Assembly: GCA_030065875.1 (NCBI GenBank)
Contig: JASJCR010000030.1
Coordinates: forward strand, 1-55,694
Origin: Ardenticatenaceae bacterium
GTDB lineage: Bacteria > Chloroflexota > Anaerolineae > Promineifilales > Promineifilaceae
Reading direction: 5' to 3'
Length of the DNA: 55,694 nucleotides
Position 1 is the stretch's first letter; every line of letters starts with the position of its first letter. The notes below the pieces were generated by a model that was given only the letters and a program-made list of their open reading frames with translations, was not told the origin of the DNA and did no database searches. This document shows, one piece after another, positions 47,901-55,384 of this stretch. A program made the position numbers and the translations under genes.

Positions 47901-50673
47901 TTACGTTCTCAAAAATTTTAAACGACGCAAGGTTCGCACCATTTTGATGGTGCTTTCTTTGATGGTGAGCACCGGTCTGATTGTGGCCATGAGCGCCACG
48001 GTGGAAACGGTGCGCCGCTCAAATGTCGATCTCTTATCTTCTTCGATCGGCCGCTATGATCTCTCGGTTACCAAAAAAGATACCAGTGCTGATCCCTTTG
48101 TCGATATTAATCGCACCGCCCCAGCCCTGACGGGGGCTGATCCTCTAATCGTTGATGTTTTTCCTCGCCTGGTTTCCGACGTCGATTTGTCGGCGAACGG
48201 CGAGACTGCGACGGCCACGATGATCGCCCGTAAACCGGAAGAGACGGTTGGGCAAATCGATGTCGTTTCCGGCACCCTCTCTTTTGAAAACAACGGTATG
48301 GCCCTTTTTGAGTCAACAGCTGAGGCGTTTGGCGTTGATATTGGCGATGAAATTGATGTGGCCTACAGTTTTCCCCGGCCGCGCGTCGAGGGGGAAGCGA
48401 CCGTTGTTGGCATCAGCCAGCGACAGGTTGTCGGCCGCTTTCCGGTCAATGCCATCATTCGTCAAACAGGGGTGGTGGGGCTGCAGGTCAGTGATGGCCT
48501 GATCATGGATTTTGACCAGGTTCAAAGCTGGCTCGGTTTAACCGGCCGGGCCGGATCGCTGATTGGCCTGGTCGAACCGGAGCTGTACGAAGCCGGCAAC
48601 GCCGAACAGGCGGCGTTAACGGTTCGCGAGGTAGTAGTCAACGTCCAAAATACATTGGGCGAAGATTTTAACTATTCGCTTGACAAAGCAGCGATTCTCG
48701 ACCAGTCATCTGAAGCATTTCTCGTATTGCAGGCACTGATCAACACCTATGGCCTGATGGCCTTCGGGGTCGTGGGACTGCTGATCCATACCCTGGTGAT
48801 GACCAACGTGCAGGAACAGCGGCGCGAAATGGCGGTGCTGCGGATTTTAGGCAGCCAGCGCAACCTCCTTTTTGCGATGGTGATGGTTGAAGTCGCGGTA
48901 ATCGGTCTGATCGGGGTGGCCTTCGGCATCGTACTCGGGCAAATTTTGACGCAGTATGCCGTCATCCCCTTTATCGAATATCAAATGTCTCAAGCGGGGC
49001 TCAACGTGACCATTCAGCCGGCCGTCAGCCTGGCCGTTATTTTGCCGGCCGTCATCTCCGCCTTTGCCGTCCTGTTTGTCAGCGCCCTCAAACCGGCTCA
49101 GGATGCCTCAAAAACCAAGGTGATGTACGCCATTAATCCCGGCGTGGCCGACAATATCCAGCTAGAAGATTTGGAAGAGCTTCGCGTCCAGCGACCCAAC
49201 CTGCGCTTCTTTGTCATCGGGCTGGTGATGATGTTTACGGTGACGCTGGTGTTGGGGCTCGATATCGTCTCTACTTTGGGCAATCCCTCGCTGGAAGCCA
49301 CGATCTTTTTGCTGGCAATATTGCTCATGGTCCTGGGATTGGGATTGGTCTTTTTAATCATCACCCGGCCGCTGGAACGGCTGGTGCTCTTAATAACCGG
49401 TCTCTTTTCTCCTCGATTAACCTATTTTGCCCGGCGCAACGTCGGCCGCAGCAACAAGCGCAACGCTCTTATTTCGCTGCTGGTCTTGTTTTCCGGCGTA
49501 CTTCCCAGTTTCCTGGCCACCCAAAACGCCATCGACACCGCCAATATCGAAACCGACGTCAAGCTCGATATGGGTGCGCCCATCGAGCTGATCGTCTTTA
49601 CTCGTTTTTCAGAGCCGGAGTTGGCTTCCCTCGACTGGCTCCAACCTTCTTTCCTGCAGTCTGATTTGGGGCAGGTTGAGGGGGTCGAGCGCACGGTAGG
49701 CTTAACCCATGAATATACGGCCGGAATCAGCGACGCCGTGGATATGCGCAGCGGATCCGTTGATCTTCAGGGGGTTGTTGGCGATCTCAACGAGGTGCTT
49801 TTTGGTGAGATGATCATTTTTACGGCCGGGGATGAAAGCGCTTTGACCCGCATCCAAACCGAAGATCAGGCGATTATCATCAGTGAAGGGTTGGCCAACC
49901 ATTTGGCCGTACCGTTAGGCGGTACCATCAAGCTGCGCGGTGAAGGGCTCGATCATCTGGAAGAGTTTACGGTGATCGGCATCGTGCGCCGCCTGCCCGG
50001 TTTTGACAACTTTGGCCGGATCCGGTCGCAGGCGCAAAATGGCAGCACCGCGTTTGTCTCTCTCGATGCCTTCCACCGGATGTCGACCAACCCCAAAGTG
50101 GCCCTGCCTGATGCCAACGATCCGGTCCTCGATCGGGTGCTGGCCACCGTTTCACCAGGGGCTGACGTCAACGATGTGGATTCCGCCCTCCGCGGCGAGT
50201 ACGGCTTTCGCAATCGGATCTTTACCCGGGTCGCCGAAGTGCGCCTGCAGCAGGCCCAGGATGAGCGGCTGCAAACCCAGCTCTTTTTAATTGTCTTAAC
50301 CCTGATCAGCTTTACCACGGCCGTCTTTGGGGTTTTTGCCGTCATTTACGTCACCATATATTCCCGCCGTCTGGAAATCGGCATGATGAAGGCGGTTGGC
50401 AGCCGCAAATGGGAGTTGACCGGTATGTTGATTGTCGAATCAATCGCCATGACGGTCAGCGCCGCGCTGGCCGGGGTCGTTGCCGGGGCGGTAATGGGTT
50501 ATACGTTCGCCTACATCAATAATGTAACCTCCCAACGGCCGATGATTTTTGCGGTTGACACCACCGTGATGCCCTTTGTGTTGATCATGGTGGTCATCGC
50601 CAGCATCATCGGCACCGTTTTTTCAGCCCGCCGCATCGTCAAGTATAAGGCGATTGAAATTTTGCGGATGTAG
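47890..50673 (+). CDS. Long ABC-transporter permease with two FtsX domains
   Basis: A 927-residue permease, about half as long again as MacB. TM1 is near the start (TILMVLSLMVSTGLIVAMS), and a periplasmic/extracellular MacB-PCD-like domain covers residues about 40-280. TM2-4 (NTYGLMAFGVVGLLIHTLVM to AVISAFAVLFVSAL) form the first FtsX unit, with the EQRREMAVLRILGSQR loop. TM5-7, a second external domain (about 550-810), then TM8-10 with the equivalent loop SRRLEIGMMKAVGSRK. This 10-helix layout is typical of monoderm-type (ABC type VII-like) peptide/antimicrobial exporters. ATG 47890 overlaps the ATPase end, in a coupled operon. Confidence 0.93.
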   Translation: MILNYVLKNFKRRKVRTILMVLSLMVSTGLIVAMSATVETVRRSNVDLLSSSIGRYDLSVTKKDTSADPFVDINRTAPALTGADPLIVDVFPRLVSDVDLSANGETATATMIARKPEETVGQIDVVSGTLSFENNGMALFESTAEAFGVDIGDEIDVAYSFPRPRVEGEATVVGISQRQVVGRFPVNAIIRQTGVVGLQVSDGLIMDFDQVQSWLGLTGRAGSLIGLVEPELYEAGNAEQAALTVREVVVNVQNTLGEDFNYSLDKAAILDQSSEAFLVLQALINTYGLMAFGVVGLLIHTLVMTNVQEQRREMAVLRILGSQRNLLFAMVMVEVAVIGLIGVAFGIVLGQILTQYAVIPFIEYQMSQAGLNVTIQPAVSLAVILPAVISAFAVLFVSALKPAQDASKTKVMYAINPGVADNIQLEDLEELRVQRPNLRFFVIGLVMMFTVTLVLGLDIVSTLGNPSLEATIFLLAILLMVLGLGLVFLIITRPLERLVLLITGLFSPRLTYFARRNVGRSNKRNALISLLVLFSGVLPSFLATQNAIDTANIETDVKLDMGAPIELIVFTRFSEPELASLDWLQPSFLQSDLGQVEGVERTVGLTHEYTAGISDAVDMRSGSVDLQGVVGDLNEVLFGEMIIFTAGDESALTRIQTEDQAIIISEGLANHLAVPLGGTIKLRGEGLDHLEEFTVIGIVRRLPGFDNFGRIRSQAQNGSTAFVSLDAFHRMSTNPKVALPDANDPVLDRVLATVSPGADVNDVDSALRGEYGFRNRIFTRVAEVRLQQAQDERLQTQLFLIVLTLISFTTAVFGVFAVIYVTIYSRRLEIGMMKAVGSRKWELTGMLIVESIAMTVSAALAGVVAGAVMGYTFAYINNVTSQRPMIFAVDTTVMPFVLIMVVIASIIGTVFSARRIVKYKAIEILRM

Positions 50674-50674
50674 T

Positions 50675-50800
50675 GGAAATGGGAAAATGGTTTAGGGAAT
50701 AGGGTAAAGGGTGTAAGGAATTAATAGTGCAAAGTATCAAGTTTAGAGAGTACGGGATCATCTTCTTTATACTTTTTACTTTGCACTCCAATTTTGAAAA
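50675..50800. repeat. Heptamer island with inverted ends between permease and adaptor
   Basis: GGGAAAATGGTTTAGGGAATAGGGTAAAGGGTGTAAGG shows G-rich words in roughly 7-bp phase. AGTGCAAAGTA (50726-50736) pairs with TACTTTGCACT further along (near 50778-50788). A GTG in this repeat opens a longer frame for the next gene, which is rejected. Confidence 0.55.
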
Positions 50801-50813
50801 AGTGAAATTAGGT

Positions 50814-52166
50814 ATGTTGAAATCAGCAAAATTATTGTGGATTATCGTTATTTTTTCCGGTTTGGTGTTGATGGGATGTGCCCAGGGTGGGGCCGTCGCC
50901 GAAAATGATCAGGCCGATCTTGAAAGTGCGGCGGTAGAGAGTGACGGCGGTGACGTCGCTCAGGATGAAAACGAACCAGAAAATGAACCGGTGTTCAGCC
51001 AGCCCAGTTTGACAATTTTGGCGGATGGGGAAATTCGCAACGGCCGGCCAGCCCTCCCCCTTGGCTTTGAAACCTCTGGCAAGCTCATTACCCTCAACGT
51101 GCAGCCTGGAGATACGGTAGCTGAGGGGGACGTGATCGCCGTTTTAGAAGACGACGCGCTGCGCGATTCGGTGACATCCGCCGAGTTAAGGCTCACCCAA
51201 TCGCAAAACAGCCTGTCGCAGGCTGAGGCTGAGCTGGACCGGCTCCTCACCTGGGAACCGGACGAAAGCGCCATCGCGATCGCCGAAGCCAACATCGCCT
51301 CGGCGGAAACCAATGTGGCCAACGCCCGCTCGCAGGATGCAGCGTCCGGCAGCAGTCTGACTCAAGCCCAAATCTCCATCGATCAGGCGGAACGGGAATT
51401 GGCTGACGCTCAGGAAGATTACGACAACGCCTTTTCACCCGGCCGGGAGTGGGAAGTTTTTTATGACGAGCCGATATGCGATCCCGGTGAACCGGAACCG
51501 TGTTTTGGCATTACCTGGGCAGAACGGATTAAAAACGATCGGGATTTTGCCACGGTTCGTTTACAAAACGCCCAGGATCAGCTGCGGATCGCCGAGGCCA
51601 ACTACTCGGTTGAAGCGGCACGGGTCAGCGGCAACTCGGCCGTAAACGCCCAGGCGTCACTGGTGGCCTCCCAGCAGGAGCTGGAGCGCGCTCTCAAGGG
51701 ACCAACCGATGCCGAAATAGCGGCGGCCGAACTCAACGTGGAGCAGGCGGAACTGGTGCTTGAGCAGGATCAATTTTCACTCGAACAGGCGCAGGAGGCC
51801 CTGTCCCAGGCCGAGCTCATCGCCCCCTGGGACGGCACCGTTTTGGCGGTTGACGTAACCACCGGGGCGTTTATCGCGGCCGGATCACCGGTAGTGACTC
51901 TGCTGGATACCAACCGCATGGAATTTCACACCACCAATTTGAGCGAGCGCGATTTAGCCCAGGTAGAAATTGGTCAGGCGGCTGAAGTTACCCTCAAAAG
52001 TTATCCAAACGACCCGATCAACGGAACGGTTATGCGCATTGGGCTGCAGGCCAGCGGCGTCATCGGCGATGCGGCCGTATTTCCCGTGGTCATTGCCGTT
52101 GAATCCGGAGAGCAAATTGTGCGCACCGGCATGACCGGCCAGGCGGAAATTCTTCGAGACAATTAA
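50814..52166 (+). CDS. Membrane-fusion/adaptor lipoprotein (HlyD-like)
   Basis: A 450-residue lipoprotein from the ATG at 50814. The signal LLWIIVIFSGLVLMGC ends in a lipobox. A first barrel/lipoyl half (ITLNVQPGDTVAEGDVIAVLED) is followed by a long coiled coil (about residues 110-320, rich in Gln, Ala and Glu; two helices with a mid-region Cys-containing insert, DEPICDPGEPEPCFG). The second lipoyl half is LIAPWDGTVLAVDVTTGAFIAAGSPVVTLLD, with a C-terminal barrel. Such MFPs bridge an exporter; in a monoderm cell it would gather substrates at the outer leaflet. It is the third gene of the ABC operon. Confidence 0.88.
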   Translation: MLKSAKLLWIIVIFSGLVLMGCAQGGAVAENDQADLESAAVESDGGDVAQDENEPENEPVFSQPSLTILADGEIRNGRPALPLGFETSGKLITLNVQPGDTVAEGDVIAVLEDDALRDSVTSAELRLTQSQNSLSQAEAELDRLLTWEPDESAIAIAEANIASAETNVANARSQDAASGSSLTQAQISIDQAERELADAQEDYDNAFSPGREWEVFYDEPICDPGEPEPCFGITWAERIKNDRDFATVRLQNAQDQLRIAEANYSVEAARVSGNSAVNAQASLVASQQELERALKGPTDAEIAAAELNVEQAELVLEQDQFSLEQAQEALSQAELIAPWDGTVLAVDVTTGAFIAAGSPVVTLLDTNRMEFHTTNLSERDLAQVEIGQAAEVTLKSYPNDPINGTVMRIGLQASGVIGDAAVFPVVIAVESGEQIVRTGMTGQAEILRDN

Positions 52167-52307
52167 AAGAATGACGGCGCGGAACACACCTCATTTCGGC
52201 TGAATGGTGACAAATATAACCCCTGCGCCTAAACATCACACACTACTAAAAAAACCGCAAAGTTCCTATCATGGTACCAGGTGGATTTAACCTGATCGCA
52301 CGATCGG

Positions 52308-52335
52308 TTGAGCCCATCAAATCCCTACTTAAAAT
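52308..52335 (+). promoter_or_regulatory. Possible gdhA promoter
   Basis: TTGAGC (52308-52313), 16-bp spacer, TAAAAT (52330-52335). A GATCG-CA-CGATC inverted repeat (52294-52305) lies just upstream. The predicted leader is only about 12 nt and contains the GGAGG ribosome site, so the call is tentative. Confidence 0.35.
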
Positions 52336-52353
52336 TCCTATTTTGGAGGTACC

Positions 52354-53604
52354 ATGAGCGAACATCTCAATCCTTTTGAAATTGCCCAGCGTCAACTAGA
52401 TGACGCGGCCCAAATTTTGCAGCTTGATCCGGAAATTCACAGCTATTTGCGCGAACCGATGCGCGAATTTCATTTCACCATTCCGGTGCGTATGGACAAC
52501 GGCCGCACAAAAGTTTTTCGCGGCTATCGAGTCCAATACAATGATGCTCGGGGCCCGGGCAAAGGTGGGATTCGCTTTCATCCCGATGAAACAATCGACA
52601 CGGTGCGGGCTCTAGCCGCCTGGATGACCTGGAAAACAGCCGTCGTCGATATTCCCTTAGGCGGCGCCAAAGGCGGCGTCATTTGTGACCCTCGCGAGCT
52701 GACCCAAACTGAGTTGGAGCGTCTGAGTCGAGGATATATGCGTCAGGTGGCTAAAATCGTGGGTATAACCAAAGACGTACCGGCTCCCGATGTTTACACC
52801 AATCCTCAAATTATGGCCTGGATGATGGATGAATTTGAAACGATTACCGGCCGGCATGAGCCAGGCATGATCACCGGTAAACCACTGGAGCTTGGTGGCT
52901 CGGCCGGCCGGGGTGATGCTACCGCCCGCGGCGGCATTTTTGTGCTGCGCGCGGCCGCGGAAACCCTCGGTCTCGAGCTGCAGGGCGCTACGGCGGCGGT
53001 TCAGGGGTATGGCAACGCCGGCAGCTTTGCTCATATTCTGGCCAACGAGATCCTGGGGCTAAAAGTGGTCGCGGCCAGCGATTCCCGCGGTGGCGTGTAC
53101 AATCCGGCCGGTCTGGATGCCGCGGCGCTGGCGGCACACAAGCAGCAAACCCGGTCGGTGGTGGGCTTCCCCGGTGCGGAAACCATCTCCAATGGCGAAC
53201 TGCTTGAACTCGACGTCACCGTTCTCTTCCCCAGTGCCCTGGAAAATGTCATTACCCAGCGCAACGCCGGCAACATCAAAGCGCGTCTGATCGCTGAACT
53301 GGCCAACGGCCCGACCACGCCAGAGGCTGACGCCATTCTCCACGACAAAGGCATTTACGTGCTGCCCGACTTTTTGTGTAACGCCGGTGGCGTGACCGTT
53401 TCTTACTTTGAAATGGTGCAAAATGCCTACCAATTTTACTGGACCGAAAAAATGGTTCACGAAAGACTGGACGAAATCATGACGCGGGCTTATTATGCGG
53501 TACACCAGGCAGCCCAGGAAAATCAGGTGAACAACCGTATTGCGGCTTACCTGGTCGCCGTTGCGCGCGTGGCCCAGGCGGTGCGGGCCCGGGGTTGGGT
53601 TTAA
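52354..53604 (+). CDS. gdhA: Glutamate (Glu/Leu/Phe/Val) dehydrogenase
   Basis: A 416-residue enzyme converting glutamate to 2-oxoglutarate and ammonia with NAD(P). [42 protein letters not shown] is the glutamate-binding signature with its catalytic lysines. [20 protein letters not shown] (about 208-230) is the Rossmann NAD site. It belongs to the hexameric short-type GDH family. TTGGAGGTACC is a strong ribosome site. The ACT-domain gene starts 30 bp after the stop with its own GGAGG, so the two form an operon; the ACT protein may adjust GDH activity in response to amino acids (inference). Confidence 0.95.
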   Translation: MSEHLNPFEIAQRQLDDAAQILQLDPEIHSYLREPMREFHFTIPVRMDNGRTKVFRGYRVQYNDARGPGKGGIRFHPDETIDTVRALAAWMTWKTAVVDIPLGGAKGGVICDPRELTQTELERLSRGYMRQVAKIVGITKDVPAPDVYTNPQIMAWMMDEFETITGRHEPGMITGKPLELGGSAGRGDATARGGIFVLRAAAETLGLELQGATAAVQGYGNAGSFAHILANEILGLKVVAASDSRGGVYNPAGLDAAALAAHKQQTRSVVGFPGAETISNGELLELDVTVLFPSALENVITQRNAGNIKARLIAELANGPTTPEADAILHDKGIYVLPDFLCNAGGVTVSYFEMVQNAYQFYWTEKMVHERLDEIMTRAYYAVHQAAQENQVNNRIAAYLVAVARVAQAVRARGWV

Positions 53605-53634
53605 GTTAGCACCTCGATAAACCAGGAGGATGAT

Positions 53635-54048
53635 ATGGCATATTCAATTCAACCGGTTGATTATTATTTTGCCACGGTGGCCGATGAACCGGGTGAAGCT
53701 TACAAACTGCTGTCGATTTTGAGGGAGTTGGGCATCGACCTGCTGGCCTTCACGGCCGTCCCGGTCGGCATGCATCACACCCAGCTCGCCCTGTTTCCGG
53801 ACGACAGCCCGGCTCTGGTGCACGAAGCCAAACAGGCCGGGTTGAATCTCGAAGGTCCACACCAGGCGATTATGGTCCAGGGTGACGACGAGCTGGGGGC
53901 ATTGGCCGATATTCACTGGAAGCTGTTTGAAGCCAACGTCAATGTTTATGCGTCCAGCGGCCTGGCCGACGGCAAAGGCACCTATGGCTATATCATCTAT
54001 GTCCGCCCGGACGAATTTGACCGAGCGGTTGTGGCCCTGGAGTTGTAA
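53635..54048 (+). CDS. ACT-domain protein paired with gdhA
   Basis: A 137-residue small protein. MAYSIQPVDYYFATVADEPGEAYKLLSILRELGIDLLAFTAVPVGMHHTQLALFP is an ACT-like beta-alpha-beta-beta module. A second, weaker copy (PHQAIMVQGDDELGALADIHWKLFEANVNVYASSGLADGKGTYGYIIYV) follows, so it may bind small ligands, perhaps amino acids, between two modules. There is no DNA-binding region. The ribosome site AGGAGGATGAT precedes the ATG by 4 nt. Its place right after gdhA, in the same operon, suggests control of glutamate metabolism. Confidence 0.72.
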   Translation: MAYSIQPVDYYFATVADEPGEAYKLLSILRELGIDLLAFTAVPVGMHHTQLALFPDDSPALVHEAKQAGLNLEGPHQAIMVQGDDELGALADIHWKLFEANVNVYASSGLADGKGTYGYIIYVRPDEFDRAVVALEL

Positions 54049-54056
54049 TTTGATTG

Positions 54057-54084
54057 GTAGGGCCGAGAATTATTTCGGCCCTAC
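54057..54084. terminator. GTAGGGCCG-type bidirectional hairpin
   Basis: GTAGGGCCGA (54057-54066) and TCGGCCCTAC (54075-54084): perfect 10-bp arms around an 8-nt loop, between the convergent ACT and YCII-like genes. Related hairpins lie at 24312-24337 and 38427-38460. It probably ends both transcripts, without a strong T-run. Confidence 0.62.
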
Positions 54085-54111
54085 ACCAAAAATCTCATAT
54101 CTCCGGCATCC

Positions 54112-54420
54112 TCACTGCTGCCAGAGAGGGGGAAGGGCTTGAATCTGGCTCCAGCCTTCCCCTTCAGCCACCTTTTCCACAGTTAAATTTGTGAAATAAT
54201 CGTCGAGCACGGCCGCACGCTCCATCGCCAGGGGCGGCCGGCAGTAATCCTCTTCTTCCCACACAATCCACCCGTCTTCCGCCTGACGGGCGTTTTTTAG
54301 GGAGTAATCCAGCGCCGAGCCAAACGGCCGCATGGGGAAGATCTCCCCTCGCTCCAGCCGCTGCCGCAGTTCTTCCAGCTTGTCTGGGACCGGCTGCGCC
54401 TTGACCAAATAATGAGCCAT
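54112..54420 (-). CDS. YCII-like/muconolactone-isomerase-type dimeric barrel protein
   Basis: A 102-residue protein beginning MAHYLVKAQPVPDKLEELRQRLERGEIFPMRPFGSAL, the usual start of YCII-like small ferredoxin-fold proteins that form dimers. WIVWEEEDYCRPPLAMERAAVLDDYFTNL follows. Roles in the family are unknown or signal-related. Third in a run of three minus-strand genes (54842 and 55266 starts upstream of it), with 11 bp between it and the previous gene, so one transcript is likely. Confidence 0.65.
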   Translation of the reverse strand: MAHYLVKAQPVPDKLEELRQRLERGEIFPMRPFGSALDYSLKNARQAEDGWIVWEEEDYCRPPLAMERAAVLDDYFTNLTVEKVAEGEGWSQIQALPPLWQQ

Positions 54421-54431
54421 GCTGTTTCTCC

Positions 54432-54842
54432 TTATCTTGAAGATGGTTCTTCTTCAGCCGATAGTACTTCCTCACGCGGGTTACCGTAGCTCGGCCGGCT
54501 TTCTTGACGCACGATTTCCCAATCCTGCCCACGATACGCCTTCATCGTGTAAGCGATTTGCTCATCAAAAGCAGCGGGATTAAATGAATAGATGAGAGGT
54601 CGCATTTCGACATGCCAACCGGCAAGATGGGGCGAATTAATCAGGGCATCCCGTTCCGCCTCATTTTCGACAAAAAACAGCATTACGCCACCCGGTACAC
54701 CGAGAAAATGATCGTGCCAGAGGATGAGTGGAAGGTTTTGATCGGCAGACATGGCGTTAATCGCCTGATTTGCATCCGGCGGCTTTGTGCCTTCCGGGGC
54801 GAGTGCATACACAAGGACACAGCGTGGTTTGCGAAATTTCAT
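54432..54842 (-). CDS. Hypothetical dimeric alpha/beta-barrel-like protein
   Basis: A 136-residue protein starting MKFRKPRCVLVYALAPEGTKPPDANQAINAMSADQNLPLILWHDHFLG. PGGVMLFFVENEAERDALINSPHLAGWHVEMRPLIYSFNPAAFDEQIAYTM resembles a ferredoxin-like strand-helix-strand pattern shared with YCII-like proteins. I do not recognise a named family. It starts 13 bp after the stop of the BNR-fragment gene and ends 11 bp before the YCII-like gene, as a co-transcribed set. Confidence 0.6.
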   Translation of the reverse strand: MKFRKPRCVLVYALAPEGTKPPDANQAINAMSADQNLPLILWHDHFLGVPGGVMLFFVENEAERDALINSPHLAGWHVEMRPLIYSFNPAAFDEQIAYTMKAYRGQDWEIVRQESRPSYGNPREEVLSAEEEPSSR

Positions 54843-54855
54843 TCGTTCTTCTCAT

Positions 54856-55266
54856 TCATAATATCATCGTCGTTACATGTTGTATTTGATCGGCCGCGGC
54901 CAGCGGTGATTGCCACACCAACGTGGGCTCGTCAGCCAGCGGCCGCCACGTTTGCGCCCCGTCTCGGGAAACAAAGACGCCGGTAGGGGTGCCGGCCAGC
55001 TCCAAATCGGACACGTCCGGGTGAAAAGCCAGCCAGCGAATGGCCCGATCGGTTAGACCGGTGCTGCTTTCCAGCCAGGTTCGGCCTAAATCATCCGAGC
55101 GCCAGACTCCGTTTTCGGTCCCGACCAAAATCACCCCTTCCCGGGCAATTACGCTAGTGACGGATGTTCCAGACAGCGCCTTGTGCCATTTCCGGCCGTC
55201 GATTTGGCTGATGATCAGCCCGTCGGCCGTGGCAATTAATAGTGGTTTTTCCTGATCTTTCAACAT
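54856..55266 (-). CDS. BNR/sialidase-repeat protein, probably shortened beta-propeller
   Basis: A 136-residue protein with two or three copies of the Asp-box type repeat: RKWHKALSGTSVTSVIAREGVILVGTENGVWRSDDLGRTWLESSTG and AGTPTGVFVSRDGAQTWRPLAD. The motif S-DxGxTW appears twice. Beta-propellers of this kind normally run to 300 or more residues. This one stops abruptly after VWQSPLAAADQIQHVTTMIL, so it looks like a fragment of a longer gene or a stand-alone small form. The start at 55266 is the first Met of the frame. Function unknown; such proteins help bind or assemble partners. Confidence 0.6.
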   Translation of the reverse strand: MLKDQEKPLLIATADGLIISQIDGRKWHKALSGTSVTSVIAREGVILVGTENGVWRSDDLGRTWLESSTGLTDRAIRWLAFHPDVSDLELAGTPTGVFVSRDGAQTWRPLADEPTLVWQSPLAAADQIQHVTTMIL

Positions 55267-55301
55267 TTTATTCTTAAGTGCTGGATCTCATAAATAAATT
55301 T

Positions 55302-55374
55302 AGCCGCAGATGGCACGGATTTCCCCAGATTAAAGAGATAAATCGGTGATTATCCGCGAAATCCGCGGCTGATT
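55302..55374. repeat. Decamer repeat with inverted half
   Basis: AGCCGCAGAT, GGCACGGATT, TCCCCAGATT in 10-bp phase (55302-55331), then GATTATCCGCG and AAATCCGCGGCT (55348-55370). It separates the queA end from the BNR gene. Confidence 0.72.
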
Positions 55375-55384
55375 TCTAAACATC

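Noticed and set aside
50727..50813. Longer start (GTG 50727) for the adaptor lipoprotein
   Set aside because: The added residues come from an inverted repeat and would place the lipobox too far from the N-terminus.
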